Positions 53,781-61,857 of a stretch of DNA of 64,000 bases are shown here, one piece after another. Made by a program: the position numbers and the translations under genes. Position 1 is the stretch's first letter; each line of letters begins with the position of its first letter. The notes under the pieces were generated by a model that searched no databases, was not told the origin of the DNA, and was given only the letters and a program-made list of their open reading frames with translations. This DNA is from an uncultured Desulfobacter sp. (GTDB lineage: Bacteria; Desulfobacterota; Desulfobacteria; Desulfobacterales; Desulfobacteraceae), in assembly GCF_963677125.1 (NCBI RefSeq), contig NZ_OY781882.1:5168501-5232500 (forward strand), read 5' to 3'.

Positions 53781-53820
53781 TAAGAAATTCTCTGTAAGCC
53801 ACAGAGATGTTCCAATATTC

Positions 53821-53870
53821 GTTGTGGTCCGAACCACGGTCAAAGACCAAGGACGGTCCGTGACCGTTAT
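53821..53870 (+). repeat. family A repeat, divergent copy
   Basis: GTTGTGGTCCGAACCACGG, a second arm with GGACGGTCCGTGACCGTTA, and the same end sequence, next to another copy. Part of the 284-base gap before CobK. Confidence 0.55.
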
Positions 53871-53951
53871 ATAATTTTAGAACTTCTTAACATATTCCTG
53901 CCAGGATATCCATTTCAGGATTTCGTTCAAATGTTAAATAGAGACAATCAT

Positions 53952-54713
53952 CTAAAATAGACGAGCTGTTATCCATGCAAGGCATTTAACAGGCGTGGAT
54001 ACCTGATATGGATATTGTATGGCAGGGCGAACCAGCAGCAACAGTTTGCAACCTGTATTTTCGCAGGCGGTAATTTTGGCGGTAAGACCTCCCCGGTCTC
54101 CTGATTCTTTTGCAATCATCGTGGTGATACCGAATTCTCGAATCAGTAAACCGTCAAATTCGGCAGAGAACGGACCCCGCATGCCAATAATGTGCGATGG
54201 GCGAATCCCAAGCTGATCACAGGTTTCAATCGACTTTACCACCGGCAGGACCCGGGCAAAAAGATCCCTTTTGCGATTCCCAAGATGCGTCACCAACTCC
54301 GGCAGCTTGCGTACCCCAATTACAGAGAGAATCCCCCCTGATGTTTCACAGGCAAGGCTTGCGGCCTCTTCAACGGTTTCGATCCGGTACACATGCCGGC
54401 AGGTGGCCGGCTGTGCGAGCGTTTCCCGCTCCAGCCTTAAATACGGGGTCTTGGTGCGGTTGCACACATCCATGGCCAACCTTGAAATATTGACCGCAAA
54501 CGGATGTGTGGCATCCACAACGCTTGAGATGCGCCGCTCTATGATCAGGTTTTGAAAGGTTTCCGATGAAAGTTGTCCTACCCGGCATTCAACAGTTGGT
54601 GCGAATTCGTCCTGAATGCGGGTCGTGGTCGTGTACATAACAGGAATGCTGTGCTGTACGCACAATAATATAAGTTCACGTGCTTCCGATGTTCCGCCCA
54701 GCACGAGAATCAT
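53952..54713 (-). CDS. cobK: precorrin-6A reductase
   Basis: The 253-residue protein matches CobK/CbiJ: ILVLGGTSEARELI (dinucleotide-binding start), VVDATHPFAVNISRLAMDVCN, PYLRLERE, and GMRGPFSAEFDGLLIREFGI with AKESGDRGG. It reduces precorrin-6A (or the cobalt form) with NAD(P)H in corrin synthesis. It follows CobF by 36 bases in the same direction, inside the lipid-type cluster. This may be a pair used to supply cobalamin for the B12 radical SAM enzyme, but that is only inference. Confidence 0.9.
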   Translation of the reverse strand: MILVLGGTSEARELILLCVQHSIPVMYTTTTRIQDEFAPTVECRVGQLSSETFQNLIIERRISSVVDATHPFAVNISRLAMDVCNRTKTPYLRLERETLAQPATCRHVYRIETVEEAASLACETSGGILSVIGVRKLPELVTHLGNRKRDLFARVLPVVKSIETCDQLGIRPSHIIGMRGPFSAEFDGLLIREFGITTMIAKESGDRGGLTAKITACENTGCKLLLLVRPAIQYPYQVSTPVKCLAWITARLF

Positions 54714-54749
54714 CAGCCGGCTCTCCTGTTGTTCATTGCAACCATCTGT

Positions 54750-55553
54750 TCAAGTCTCCAGCGGCGGTGCGTCATCTGTCATCTCGGGACCGCGCAGAAT
54801 GTAGGTATCCATCATCCATCCATGTTCCTGCCGAAGTTTTTTCCGTAAAGGGATCAACTCCTGAACCATGTCTGCCAGCCGCCCACGTCGGATGATCTGC
54901 CAGGGAAATCCGATATACGCACCCCAGATGATTTCAAGGTCAGGCGCCCGCGCCACTAACTGAGCACAGGCCAGGCCTTTATCCAGCATGACAACCACTG
55001 TTCCAAGTTCAGCGGACCACTCCCGGAGCAGGCGGCGGCCCGTGGTGATATGGATAGGTGCCGCAACCCGGTTCAGACAAATAACATTTTCTGCTGCCAA
55101 GGCCTGTATCGCAGAGATCCCTGGGATCACCCGCACATCCAGGGGAATGATTTCGCCAATTTCCTCGACAATACCGATGAGGCTGTCATAAAAAGCAGGG
55201 TCACCCCACGCCAGAAACCCCACGATCATGTTTGGGGGTAATTCTTTGATCGCATTGACAAAGCGGTTCACACGGGATTGCCGCCATGCCTGAACGCCTT
55301 TCCGATACTCGGCCGAACCACGCTTTGCATCCGGTCCGCGATCCGTATCTGAAATCGTCACAAAACGATAACTGCCCGGTTTTAGAAAGGCTTCACAGAT
55401 TGCCTTCCTGGCGGCAACCATCTCTTTTTTAATGTCACCTTTGTCGGCAACAAGAAAAACATCTACCTGGCGAAGTGCCTCTATGGCATGTCCGGTCAAA
55501 TGCCCCGGACTGCCCAGGCCAATTCCGATAATTTTGATTTGACGTTTGACCAT
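54750..55553 (-). CDS. cobF: precorrin-6A synthase (deacetylating)
   Basis: The 267-residue protein is a tetrapyrrole methylase: IKIIGIGLGSPGHLTGHAIE, VDVFLVADKGDIKKEMVAARKAICE, VGFLAWGDPAFYDSLIGIVEE, VIPGISAIQALAAEN, and HGWMMDTYILRGPE near the end. The VDKGD-type segment and the WxMDTY tail are typical of CobF, which adds the C-1 methyl and removes acetate from precorrin-5. In known biology CobF belongs to the oxygen-dependent route with CobG, so its presence in a sulfate reducer is unusual. No other aerobic-route genes are visible. The gap to the FabZ-like gene is 20 bases. Confidence 0.85.
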   Translation of the reverse strand: MVKRQIKIIGIGLGSPGHLTGHAIEALRQVDVFLVADKGDIKKEMVAARKAICEAFLKPGSYRFVTISDTDRGPDAKRGSAEYRKGVQAWRQSRVNRFVNAIKELPPNMIVGFLAWGDPAFYDSLIGIVEEIGEIIPLDVRVIPGISAIQALAAENVICLNRVAAPIHITTGRRLLREWSAELGTVVVMLDKGLACAQLVARAPDLEIIWGAYIGFPWQIIRRGRLADMVQELIPLRKKLRQEHGWMMDTYILRGPEMTDDAPPLET

Positions 55554-55573
55554 TTTTAGTGGGCTGCCTTTAT

Positions 55574-55972
55574 TTAGATATTTCCATCATGCAACATACG
55601 GATATCAATAAATCCGGTACAGACAATCTTCTGGTCCGCCGTAAGCTGGTATTCAAAACGGTTCGGGCTTTTTTTTCCCGGTTTGATCAAAACTGCAATG
55701 GGGGTGTCCGGTCTGATCAATTGCTTAAATCTGACCCGCTTGAACCCCTCGAGTTTCATGCCTGACCCCATTGTGCGTTGCATCAGCTCGAAAATCATGC
55801 TCATCTGGGCAATGCCCGGAACAATGGGGTTGTCCGGGAAATGCCCGTCAAACCAGGGCGACTCGGAGCCAAAGATAGCCTGGGCTGTGATGACCGATGC
55901 TTCGGATCTGCGAAGCTCACTGATCTCATACCCTGGGCCACTTAGGTCAGCCATGTCCACGGATGAGTTCAT
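55574..55972 (-). CDS. FabZ-like hotdog protein lacking the usual glutamate
   Basis: The 132-residue protein has the FabZ hotdog helix WFDGHFPDNPIVPGIAQMSMIFEL, with the histidine in HFP. Where FabZ has glutamate in a G-V-L-x-x-E pattern, this protein has Ser (GIAQMS). It may therefore be a weak or non-catalytic dehydratase, a carrier-binding protein, or use another residue. It overlaps ACP 2 by 4 bases (ATGA), a sign of tight partnership. ApeI/ApeP-like proteins in aryl-polyene clusters are comparable in size. Confidence 0.78.
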   Translation of the reverse strand: MNSSVDMADLSGPGYEISELRRSEASVITAQAIFGSESPWFDGHFPDNPIVPGIAQMSMIFELMQRTMGSGMKLEGFKRVRFKQLIRPDTPIAVLIKPGKKSPNRFEYQLTADQKIVCTGFIDIRMLHDGNI

Positions 55973-56232
55973 GACTCTTTGTTGCCGTGTTCGTTAACAT
56001 ACCGGGCCAGGCTGTCCAGGGTCGCAAATACGGTTTCTCCAAGCTCTTTGTTGTCAATGACAACTCCGTAATCGTTTTCCATCATCATGACCATCTCCAG
56101 GACATCAATGGAATCCAGGCCCAAAGGACCGCCGATCAGTTGGTCCTGTTCATTGATATCCTCGGGTGTTACATCCGTCAGTCCCAGTGTGTCCACAATT
56201 TTTTCCTTCAGTTCTGAAATCAGATTCTCCAT
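55969..56232 (-). CDS. acyl carrier protein 2
   Basis: The 87-residue acidic protein has GPLGLDSIDVLEMVMMMEN with the phosphopantetheine serine and an acidic first loop (LTDVTPEDINEQDQLIGG). It differs from ACP 1, so the two may serve different steps, as in aryl-polyene and other type II systems. Its 3' end overlaps the FabZ-like gene by 4 bases. Confidence 0.93.
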   Translation of the reverse strand: MENLISELKEKIVDTLGLTDVTPEDINEQDQLIGGPLGLDSIDVLEMVMMMENDYGVVIDNKELGETVFATLDSLARYVNEHGNKES

Positions 56233-56288
56233 ATATCATCCAATACGCTTTATGGGTTTTATTCTTTATTTTGTGTGTGATGGAACCC

Positions 56289-56412
56289 GTGTTTGGATGA
56301 AAAGTTGCATAGGTGCAAGGCCAGAAAGATTTGTAACCGGAGCAACCTAATGGTTGTGAGGATTGCAAATTTTTCTGCAACGCCGCAGATGGGTGACTTT
56401 TCGTCCAAACAT
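56289..56412 (+). repeat. family C inverted repeat, long copy (124 bp)
   Basis: The ends GTGTTTGGATGAAAAGT and ACTTTTCGTCCAAACAT are inverted repeats. The interior GCAACGCCGCAGATGGGTGAC is shared with the 62-bp copy at 6687. It fills the gap between the kinase/radical SAM gene and ACP 2. Confidence 0.75.
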
Positions 56413-56416
56413 TAGT

Positions 56417-59400
56417 TTAAAGGCCTTCAAAGGTGTTCATCTCTTCCTGCTCTTTCAACACATCTTTATAAATACCGCCCCATCCCTTTCTTTTAAGGAC
56501 CCTGGCATGCTGCTGCTGCATGATTGGTTTGAACATATAAGTCCAGATGCCTGTCCATAATTTGCCGGTTCCCCTGGCCCTGGACGACGGGTCCCACCAT
56601 CCAAGTACGGTCTGACGGTGATACCAGAACAGGTATTGCAGCTTGTCGGCGCTCAGGTGGCGGGTTTTGACATTGGCCCACAGGCCGTTGTATTTTTTAA
56701 AATCAAGGGCATTGGTAATAAGTCCCTGGGCCATCAGCTGTTCGCGCATGCCTGTTTTTGGATAGGGCGTCAAAAGCTGGCAATAGGCGGCATCGGCATT
56801 AATTTCCTGTAAAAAACGGTAATTTTCAATGATGGCTTTTTCGTCATCATCGGGGAATCCGAATATCAGACCGCCGATGACCATCATGCCGTGTTTCTGG
56901 CACAAAGCCACGGCTTTTCTTGAATATTCCACAATATTGCCCTTGCCTGCTACGGCAAGGTTTGTTTTTGAGACGTTTTCAATCCCCAGGAATACGGACT
57001 TGAATCCTGCCTGGGCCATTTTTTTGATCATTTCCTCATTGGTGGCCATGGTCAGGCTGTCGGCCTGAACCACCAGTTTCAGGCGGCGGTATCCTCTTTT
57101 AATGATGGCATCACACAGCCGGATAACTCTGTCCGTGTCTAATACCAGATTGTCGTCCACAATAAAGGCCAGCCGTGTCTTTTTGTTATAGTAAATGTCA
57201 TCAAGGTCGGCAAGGACCCTTTCAATGGGATAGGTTCTGAACGTGCGGCCATACATGTGCTTCATGCTGCAAAAATTGCAGGTGCGGGTGCAGCCTCTTG
57301 AGGTCTCCAGCACCTCTGCTTTCATGTTCATTACATGGTATCCCCAAGTCAGGCGCCGTTTGTCCCGGATGGGTGGTTTTATCCGGGACAGATCCTGTAG
57401 TTCACCCATGGGATTGGTGATGAATTTGTCTCCATCTTTATACGTCAAGGAAGGGATGTCATGAAACGTGTCCCGACCATCCAGGGCCTCCACCAATCGT
57501 TTAAAAGCGGTCTCTCCTTCACCCTGGACAATGAAATCGATCAGTTTGCCTTCGGGTGATTGCGTGATCTCCTGGGTCATCAGGGTGGCATGGTAGCCGC
57601 CCACCACGATTTTAGCCCTGGGCCGGACACGTTTGATCAGCCGGATAATTCGGCAGCAGGTGTCCCATTGCCAGGACATGGCTGAAAGTCCCACAATATC
57701 CGGTGCAAGTTTTGTTAACTGTTTTGTCAGATAAGTATGTATGGATCGGCGTTTCCGTATCAGGTCAATAATTTTGACCTCATGCCGTTCATGGATATTT
57801 CCGCCGATGCTGGCAATGCCCAGGTTGGGGAAATGCACAGCATTCTGGTGAATAACCAGGGGCGCTACATCGGGCATGGACATCAGGAGCACTTTCATGG
57901 CAGACTCTCCTTGGAAATCGGTTTTATGGCAAAGGTCTCGTTCTAGCTTTCCCGGGGCAAGTTCTCCGGGTAAAAATGCCATTCCCCAGGTGCCCGGACC
58001 CATGTGAACCCCTGAGGTCAGAGACAACGGGACAATGGAGATGTTTGCCCAGGGACAGGCCCGGCGTATATGGGGCATGACCGAATTTTCCACCCATGCC
58101 CTGTTGTCGGAATATTGCAAAAGTATCCTGGGTGCCCCAGTTTTGCCAAACACCTGTTCAAGCCGCTTGACGGCATAGCGGATCTGGCTTTCACTGTTTC
58201 TGACAGTGGCGACTTTCCGGGCGCCGTCTGCCCTGGGGCTGATGATGGGCCGAATACTGAGAAAATCTCCTGCTACACTGCCGGTCTTGGACATCCTGCC
58301 GCCCATGGCCAGGTATTTCAGGTGGTTCAGGAACAGCAGTTCGTCGCAGGCCCCAATAATTTTTAACGCATGGGCTTCAAGTTCCGCCAAGGCGTTTACG
58401 GTTTGGGCGGCCCGGGCAACGGTTTCGACAATAAGTCCAAGCCTGCCGGATGCCGCACCGGTATCCACAACCCGCATCCGTTCCGACAGTCCGTTGTCCG
58501 CAACCCACCGGACGGCAACGTCATAGTTGCCTGTATACACGGATCCCACACACAGGTAAAGTACCTGGTCGTATTGCCCCAACACCTTCCTGAAGGTTTC
58601 ATGGCGCTGGAACACCGATGCCTGGGCAGTCATGACCCTTTTGCCCCGGGTCATGTCTGCATAGATTTGGGCCGGATCTGCCAGGGTTTCAGGCGCCCCG
58701 CCCTCATCGGTGACGATGAAACTGTCCATGAGCGTGATGCCAAGTGCTGCGGCCCGGTCGAGGGTAATGGAGCCTGCCGCATCAGTGATGATGCCCACCG
58801 TGTTTGGGTTTGTCCGTGCCCGTGCCTCTTGCGGCCGGGTTATGATGGGTTCGGCGTGCCATGCCGTAATAGATCCGATTTCAGATACCTGGTTTTTAAG
58901 CGCATCTCTGTCTTTTGTGTGGACATGGATTTTCAGGGACCGGTCCGTTTGTGAAGTGACAATACTGTCGCCAAGGGTTTTAATCAACGGGTCCGGGGCG
59001 GTGTCTTGATCCATTCGGATTTGTAAATCCACACAAAAGGCCGGTTCTGACGGGGCCGTATACCCGGCAGAGACACAGAGCTGGTCCTTAAAACTTTCCA
59101 TGACCGGGATACATTGGCCCTGTCGATCCTCAAGCGCTTTAAAAAATCCTTCCAGAAACAGGAACATCCCCAGCGCCCCTGCATCCACAACGCCTGCTTT
59201 TTCCAGAGCAGGCAGCCGGGTCATGCTTTGGGATACGCTTTGTTTGAGTCGTTCGGTCAGTGCGTTGGAATCAAAGGATGTTTCCTGAAGTTTGCCGTCA
59301 CAAGCCCTGTCAGCAAAAAAATGGGTCAGGCTTTCAAACAGATCGAGCATGGTACCGGGCCTGGGATCGGCCACGGCATTCATGGCCATGTTTAATCCCT

Positions 59401-59743
59401 GCCCTGTGGCAGTGGGCAGGAAGGTGGGCAATGGATGGGATAAAAAGCCCGAAAAAAAGGCTGCCGCAATATTGCCTGAATTGCCCACGGCCGACATGGA
59501 CAGCTGCTTCACCAGTTCATCAAAAGAATTTTCTAAAGATGTTTTGTCTGCACCGCCACCCGGCTTAATCTGCTTAAACGGTGCCAGGCTTATCTTTAGA
59601 TTTTTGCCGGTGTCCGAATCATGGACCGGAAAGACATTGACCTGATCCAGCAGATCTGCCCAAGCCACAATTCTTTCGTAGCCAACGGTAAGGGCGTTTG
59701 TAATTTTGGGGGTGTCCGTACATTCAAAAGGGCCTTTGGGCAT
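56417..59743 (-). CDS. FakA-FakB-like fatty acid kinase in frame with a B12-binding radical SAM enzyme
   Basis: One open frame encodes 1108 residues with no stop between parts. Residues 10-205 are a DhaL/FakA-type kinase (NVFPVHDSDTGKNL, SAVGNSGNIAAAF, AGVVDAGALG). Residues 235-292 match the FakA middle domain (LGDSIVTSQ, IHVHTKDRD). Residues 315-600 are a DegV/FakB fatty-acid-binding domain (IITDAAGSITLD, VDTGAASGRLG, LNHLKYLAMGGRMSK). Residues 616-1108 are a B12-binding radical SAM protein (VGLSAMSWQWD, GGYHATL; then CTRTCNFC). FakA/FakB make acyl phosphate. The downstream enzyme could also start alone at Met616, which has its own ribosome site, so two products are possible. Confidence 0.88.
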   Translation of the reverse strand: MPKGPFECTDTPKITNALTVGYERIVAWADLLDQVNVFPVHDSDTGKNLKISLAPFKQIKPGGGADKTSLENSFDELVKQLSMSAVGNSGNIAAAFFSGFLSHPLPTFLPTATGQGLNMAMNAVADPRPGTMLDLFESLTHFFADRACDGKLQETSFDSNALTERLKQSVSQSMTRLPALEKAGVVDAGALGMFLFLEGFFKALEDRQGQCIPVMESFKDQLCVSAGYTAPSEPAFCVDLQIRMDQDTAPDPLIKTLGDSIVTSQTDRSLKIHVHTKDRDALKNQVSEIGSITAWHAEPIITRPQEARARTNPNTVGIITDAAGSITLDRAAALGITLMDSFIVTDEGGAPETLADPAQIYADMTRGKRVMTAQASVFQRHETFRKVLGQYDQVLYLCVGSVYTGNYDVAVRWVADNGLSERMRVVDTGAASGRLGLIVETVARAAQTVNALAELEAHALKIIGACDELLFLNHLKYLAMGGRMSKTGSVAGDFLSIRPIISPRADGARKVATVRNSESQIRYAVKRLEQVFGKTGAPRILLQYSDNRAWVENSVMPHIRRACPWANISIVPLSLTSGVHMGPGTWGMAFLPGELAPGKLERDLCHKTDFQGESAMKVLLMSMPDVAPLVIHQNAVHFPNLGIASIGGNIHERHEVKIIDLIRKRRSIHTYLTKQLTKLAPDIVGLSAMSWQWDTCCRIIRLIKRVRPRAKIVVGGYHATLMTQEITQSPEGKLIDFIVQGEGETAFKRLVEALDGRDTFHDIPSLTYKDGDKFITNPMGELQDLSRIKPPIRDKRRLTWGYHVMNMKAEVLETSRGCTRTCNFCSMKHMYGRTFRTYPIERVLADLDDIYYNKKTRLAFIVDDNLVLDTDRVIRLCDAIIKRGYRRLKLVVQADSLTMATNEEMIKKMAQAGFKSVFLGIENVSKTNLAVAGKGNIVEYSRKAVALCQKHGMMVIGGLIFGFPDDDEKAIIENYRFLQEINADAAYCQLLTPYPKTGMREQLMAQGLITNALDFKKYNGLWANVKTRHLSADKLQYLFWYHRQTVLGWWDPSSRARGTGKLWTGIWTYMFKPIMQQQHARVLKRKGWGGIYKDVLKEQEEMNTFEGL
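57907..57912 (-). promoter_or_regulatory. internal ribosome site for the B12 radical SAM part
   Basis: AAGGAG lies eight bases before an in-frame ATG (57896-57898) that starts MKVLLMSMPDVAPLV, the natural start of a B12-binding radical SAM protein of 493 residues. It allows separate translation of this part in addition to the fusion. Confidence 0.7.
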
Positions 59744-59747
59744 GATA

Positions 59748-60185
59748 TTACACCAGCAGGGCTGAGGTGATATCTTCGGGGATCCTGAACAAAAGCGTCA
59801 TTTCAGGTACACGCACTGCCACCTGCTCACTTTTTCCCCGGGCACAGACTTGTTCAGTCTCTTTACGCCGGATCTCAAAATCTATGCCGATTTTGTATTC
59901 AGCTTCGGTTACAGTGGCTTTGCAGATAAATTCGTCATGGAATTTTAAGGGTGCAATATGCTTGATGGATGAGCGGCTTACCGGAAAGCTGACATGTTTT
60001 GAAAGGGAGTATTCGTACAGGTCAATGCCCGCCGCTTTAAACAGATCGAATCGTGTTACATCAAAATATTTATAATAGTTGCCGTGCCACATCACATGCA
60101 TGGGATCCATGTCGTGGAACGGGACTTTGTGCACCGTTTCAAAGTGCTTGTAGACTGCCCTTTCTTTTTTATTTTTTTTTACCAT
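59748..60185 (-). CDS. acyl-CoA/acyl-ACP thioesterase (4HBT family)
   Basis: The 145-residue hotdog protein has VPFHDMDPMHVMWHGNYYKYFDVTR, whose Asp corresponds to the catalytic residue of the 4HBT/YbgC group, and later HDEFICKATVTEAEYKIGIDFEI. It would release or transfer acyl chains from ACP or CoA. The start overlaps the upstream radical SAM stop by seven bases (ATGGTAA), and it ends four bases before the kinase/radical SAM start. Confidence 0.88.
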   Translation of the reverse strand: MVKKNKKERAVYKHFETVHKVPFHDMDPMHVMWHGNYYKYFDVTRFDLFKAAGIDLYEYSLSKHVSFPVSRSSIKHIAPLKFHDEFICKATVTEAEYKIGIDFEIRRKETEQVCARGKSEQVAVRVPEMTLLFRIPEDITSALLV

Positions 60186-61177
60186 GGAATGAATTGATAC
60201 AGTTTGGCGAACATTTCATACACCGTTATCCAGTTCTGCAGATCCTGGGTATTGTTCATATGGGCCCGCTTATTGACCATAACCCAGCTCATGTGGGCAG
60301 CGCCGTCCTTGCAGGTTCTGCAGTCCCGGGTTTCAGAGGTGCAGCAGCGGTGCATGGTTTTCAGATCCGAGGCCCAGCGGATGAAGTTGGTTAACCGTTT
60401 GGGATTGTTTTTCCGGTCGTCCAGGGGCTGGGTCACCGAGGGACACTCGGCCCACCCAAAGGGTCTGCCCAGCATGGTACCTGTGGTGATAATTTTGTGA
60501 TAATATTTTGCGGAGACCACTGTGTCGGGATAGCGGTCCAATAAGTCGTCCATCTCCTGACACACGTCCGCAAGTTCCTGCTGAGTCCAGCTGAATCCGT
60601 CTACGCCTTCATCATTGGATAGAAGCTGCATATGGACTTTGACGCCGACATTGCGGATTTTTTGGACGATGGGCTCAATATGGCCTACAAGCTTTGGCGT
60701 AATGGTCAAAAGATAATACACATGGGGGTCGCCTTCATAGTGGCGGCTCGATATGGCAAAGGTATCCTTTCCCCGCAATGTCTTTTCGTCATCACTGCTG
60801 CCCCACAGCGAAATGCCCACCATCATATCGGGAAAACGGTCCCTGGGTACTTTGATAAGACCGTTTGTGGCCATAAATGTGGGCATGCGGTCATAAAATG
60901 CCCCGACCCGGTCCAGACAGAGGGTAGGTTCTCCACCAATGAGAATGGCAAGATTGACACCCCGTTCTTTTTCTCGATCAATAAAGGATTCCCATTCCGA
61001 GATGTCCATCTGCTCTTTGGCCGCCTCGTGTTCGCCGGATGAAAAAAAGAAACAGCCCTTGCAGCGCAGGTTGCAGCGGTTGGTTACATCATAGATGGAG
61101 CTTCGTATGTTAAGCTTGGAAATGGCCTTATATCGTGCATACCATTTTTGATCCAGAAGAGAACTAACTGTTTTCAT
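60179..61177 (-). CDS. radical SAM protein, paralogue B
   Basis: The 332-residue protein has SIYDVTNRCNLRCKGCFFFSS with the CxxxCxxC site, LAILIGGEPTLCLDRV, and a C-terminal cysteine group MHRCCTSETRDCRTCKDGAAH. It resembles the protein at 52261-53307 throughout. A duplicated radical SAM gene in a lipid-type cluster suggests two related radical reactions or a heterodimer. It is translationally linked to the thioesterase gene. Confidence 0.88.
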   Translation of the reverse strand: MKTVSSLLDQKWYARYKAISKLNIRSSIYDVTNRCNLRCKGCFFFSSGEHEAAKEQMDISEWESFIDREKERGVNLAILIGGEPTLCLDRVGAFYDRMPTFMATNGLIKVPRDRFPDMMVGISLWGSSDDEKTLRGKDTFAISSRHYEGDPHVYYLLTITPKLVGHIEPIVQKIRNVGVKVHMQLLSNDEGVDGFSWTQQELADVCQEMDDLLDRYPDTVVSAKYYHKIITTGTMLGRPFGWAECPSVTQPLDDRKNNPKRLTNFIRWASDLKTMHRCCTSETRDCRTCKDGAAHMSWVMVNKRAHMNNTQDLQNWITVYEMFAKLYQFIPW

Positions 61178-61253
61178 AGGACAGGTTCCTTGCCTTGCCT
61201 GTATTGGTTTTTAAAGATGAATAATATAATAAAATGACACACCCTAAACAAGA

Positions 61254-61799
61254 TTAAAATAAAAATGGGATGAACATCTTGGATTTGCTGCAATACTCAG
61301 TGTAGGCCTTGCCGAAAACTAACTGGTTTTCCTTTTCTTCTATCCTGGCGGTGGCTACAAGGAACAATGTTGTTATCACACTAATTGCTGTGGTGACCAG
61401 GGTGATGTGCTTTAAAAACGCGCCCCAGTTTAAAAACAGTAACGAGGTGTACATGGGATGGCGAATGAATCGGTATAGGCCCGTATCAACCAGATGCGCC
61501 GTATTTTCAAAATTAAAGTTTTCAGGCATGTCATCACGCTGTCTGTATCCCCCAAAATTGCGAAGCAGGTTCACTGCGTACAGGACAAAACCGATGGAAC
61601 AGATCAGCAGTGCCCAGGACAGCAACTGCCGTATTGAAAAGGGATTGTCAAACCAACGGGGTTCATTCAGTGCGAGGATTGCGGCAATGCCTTCAAAGGC
61701 AAAAAAGCGGTAAAAGCCGTGACTGCGGTAATTTCTCAGCGTGTGCCGGGAAACCCACACCAGTATCAGGCTTATTAAAATAAAAAGAATAAAATTCAT
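61254..61799 (-). CDS. isoprenylcysteine-methyltransferase-like membrane protein
   Basis: The 181-residue protein has four to five membrane helices and the C-terminal signature LVDTGLYRFIRHPMYTSLLFLNWG and EEKENQLVFGKAYTEYCSKSKMFIP. This SAM-binding motif is shared by isoprenylcysteine carboxyl methyltransferases and phospholipid methyltransferases. It is a likely tailoring enzyme, methylating a carboxylate or head group. It lies 58 bases before the ketosynthase stop and 76 bases before the radical SAM gene, on the same strand. Confidence 0.82.
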   Translation of the reverse strand: MNFILFILISLILVWVSRHTLRNYRSHGFYRFFAFEGIAAILALNEPRWFDNPFSIRQLLSWALLICSIGFVLYAVNLLRNFGGYRQRDDMPENFNFENTAHLVDTGLYRFIRHPMYTSLLFLNWGAFLKHITLVTTAISVITTLFLVATARIEEKENQLVFGKAYTEYCSKSKMFIPFLF

Positions 61800-61857
61800 A
61801 AAAGTATCGAATAGGGTAGGGGGGCTATGGATATGCTGCCGGTTATCAGTGGGGCTT

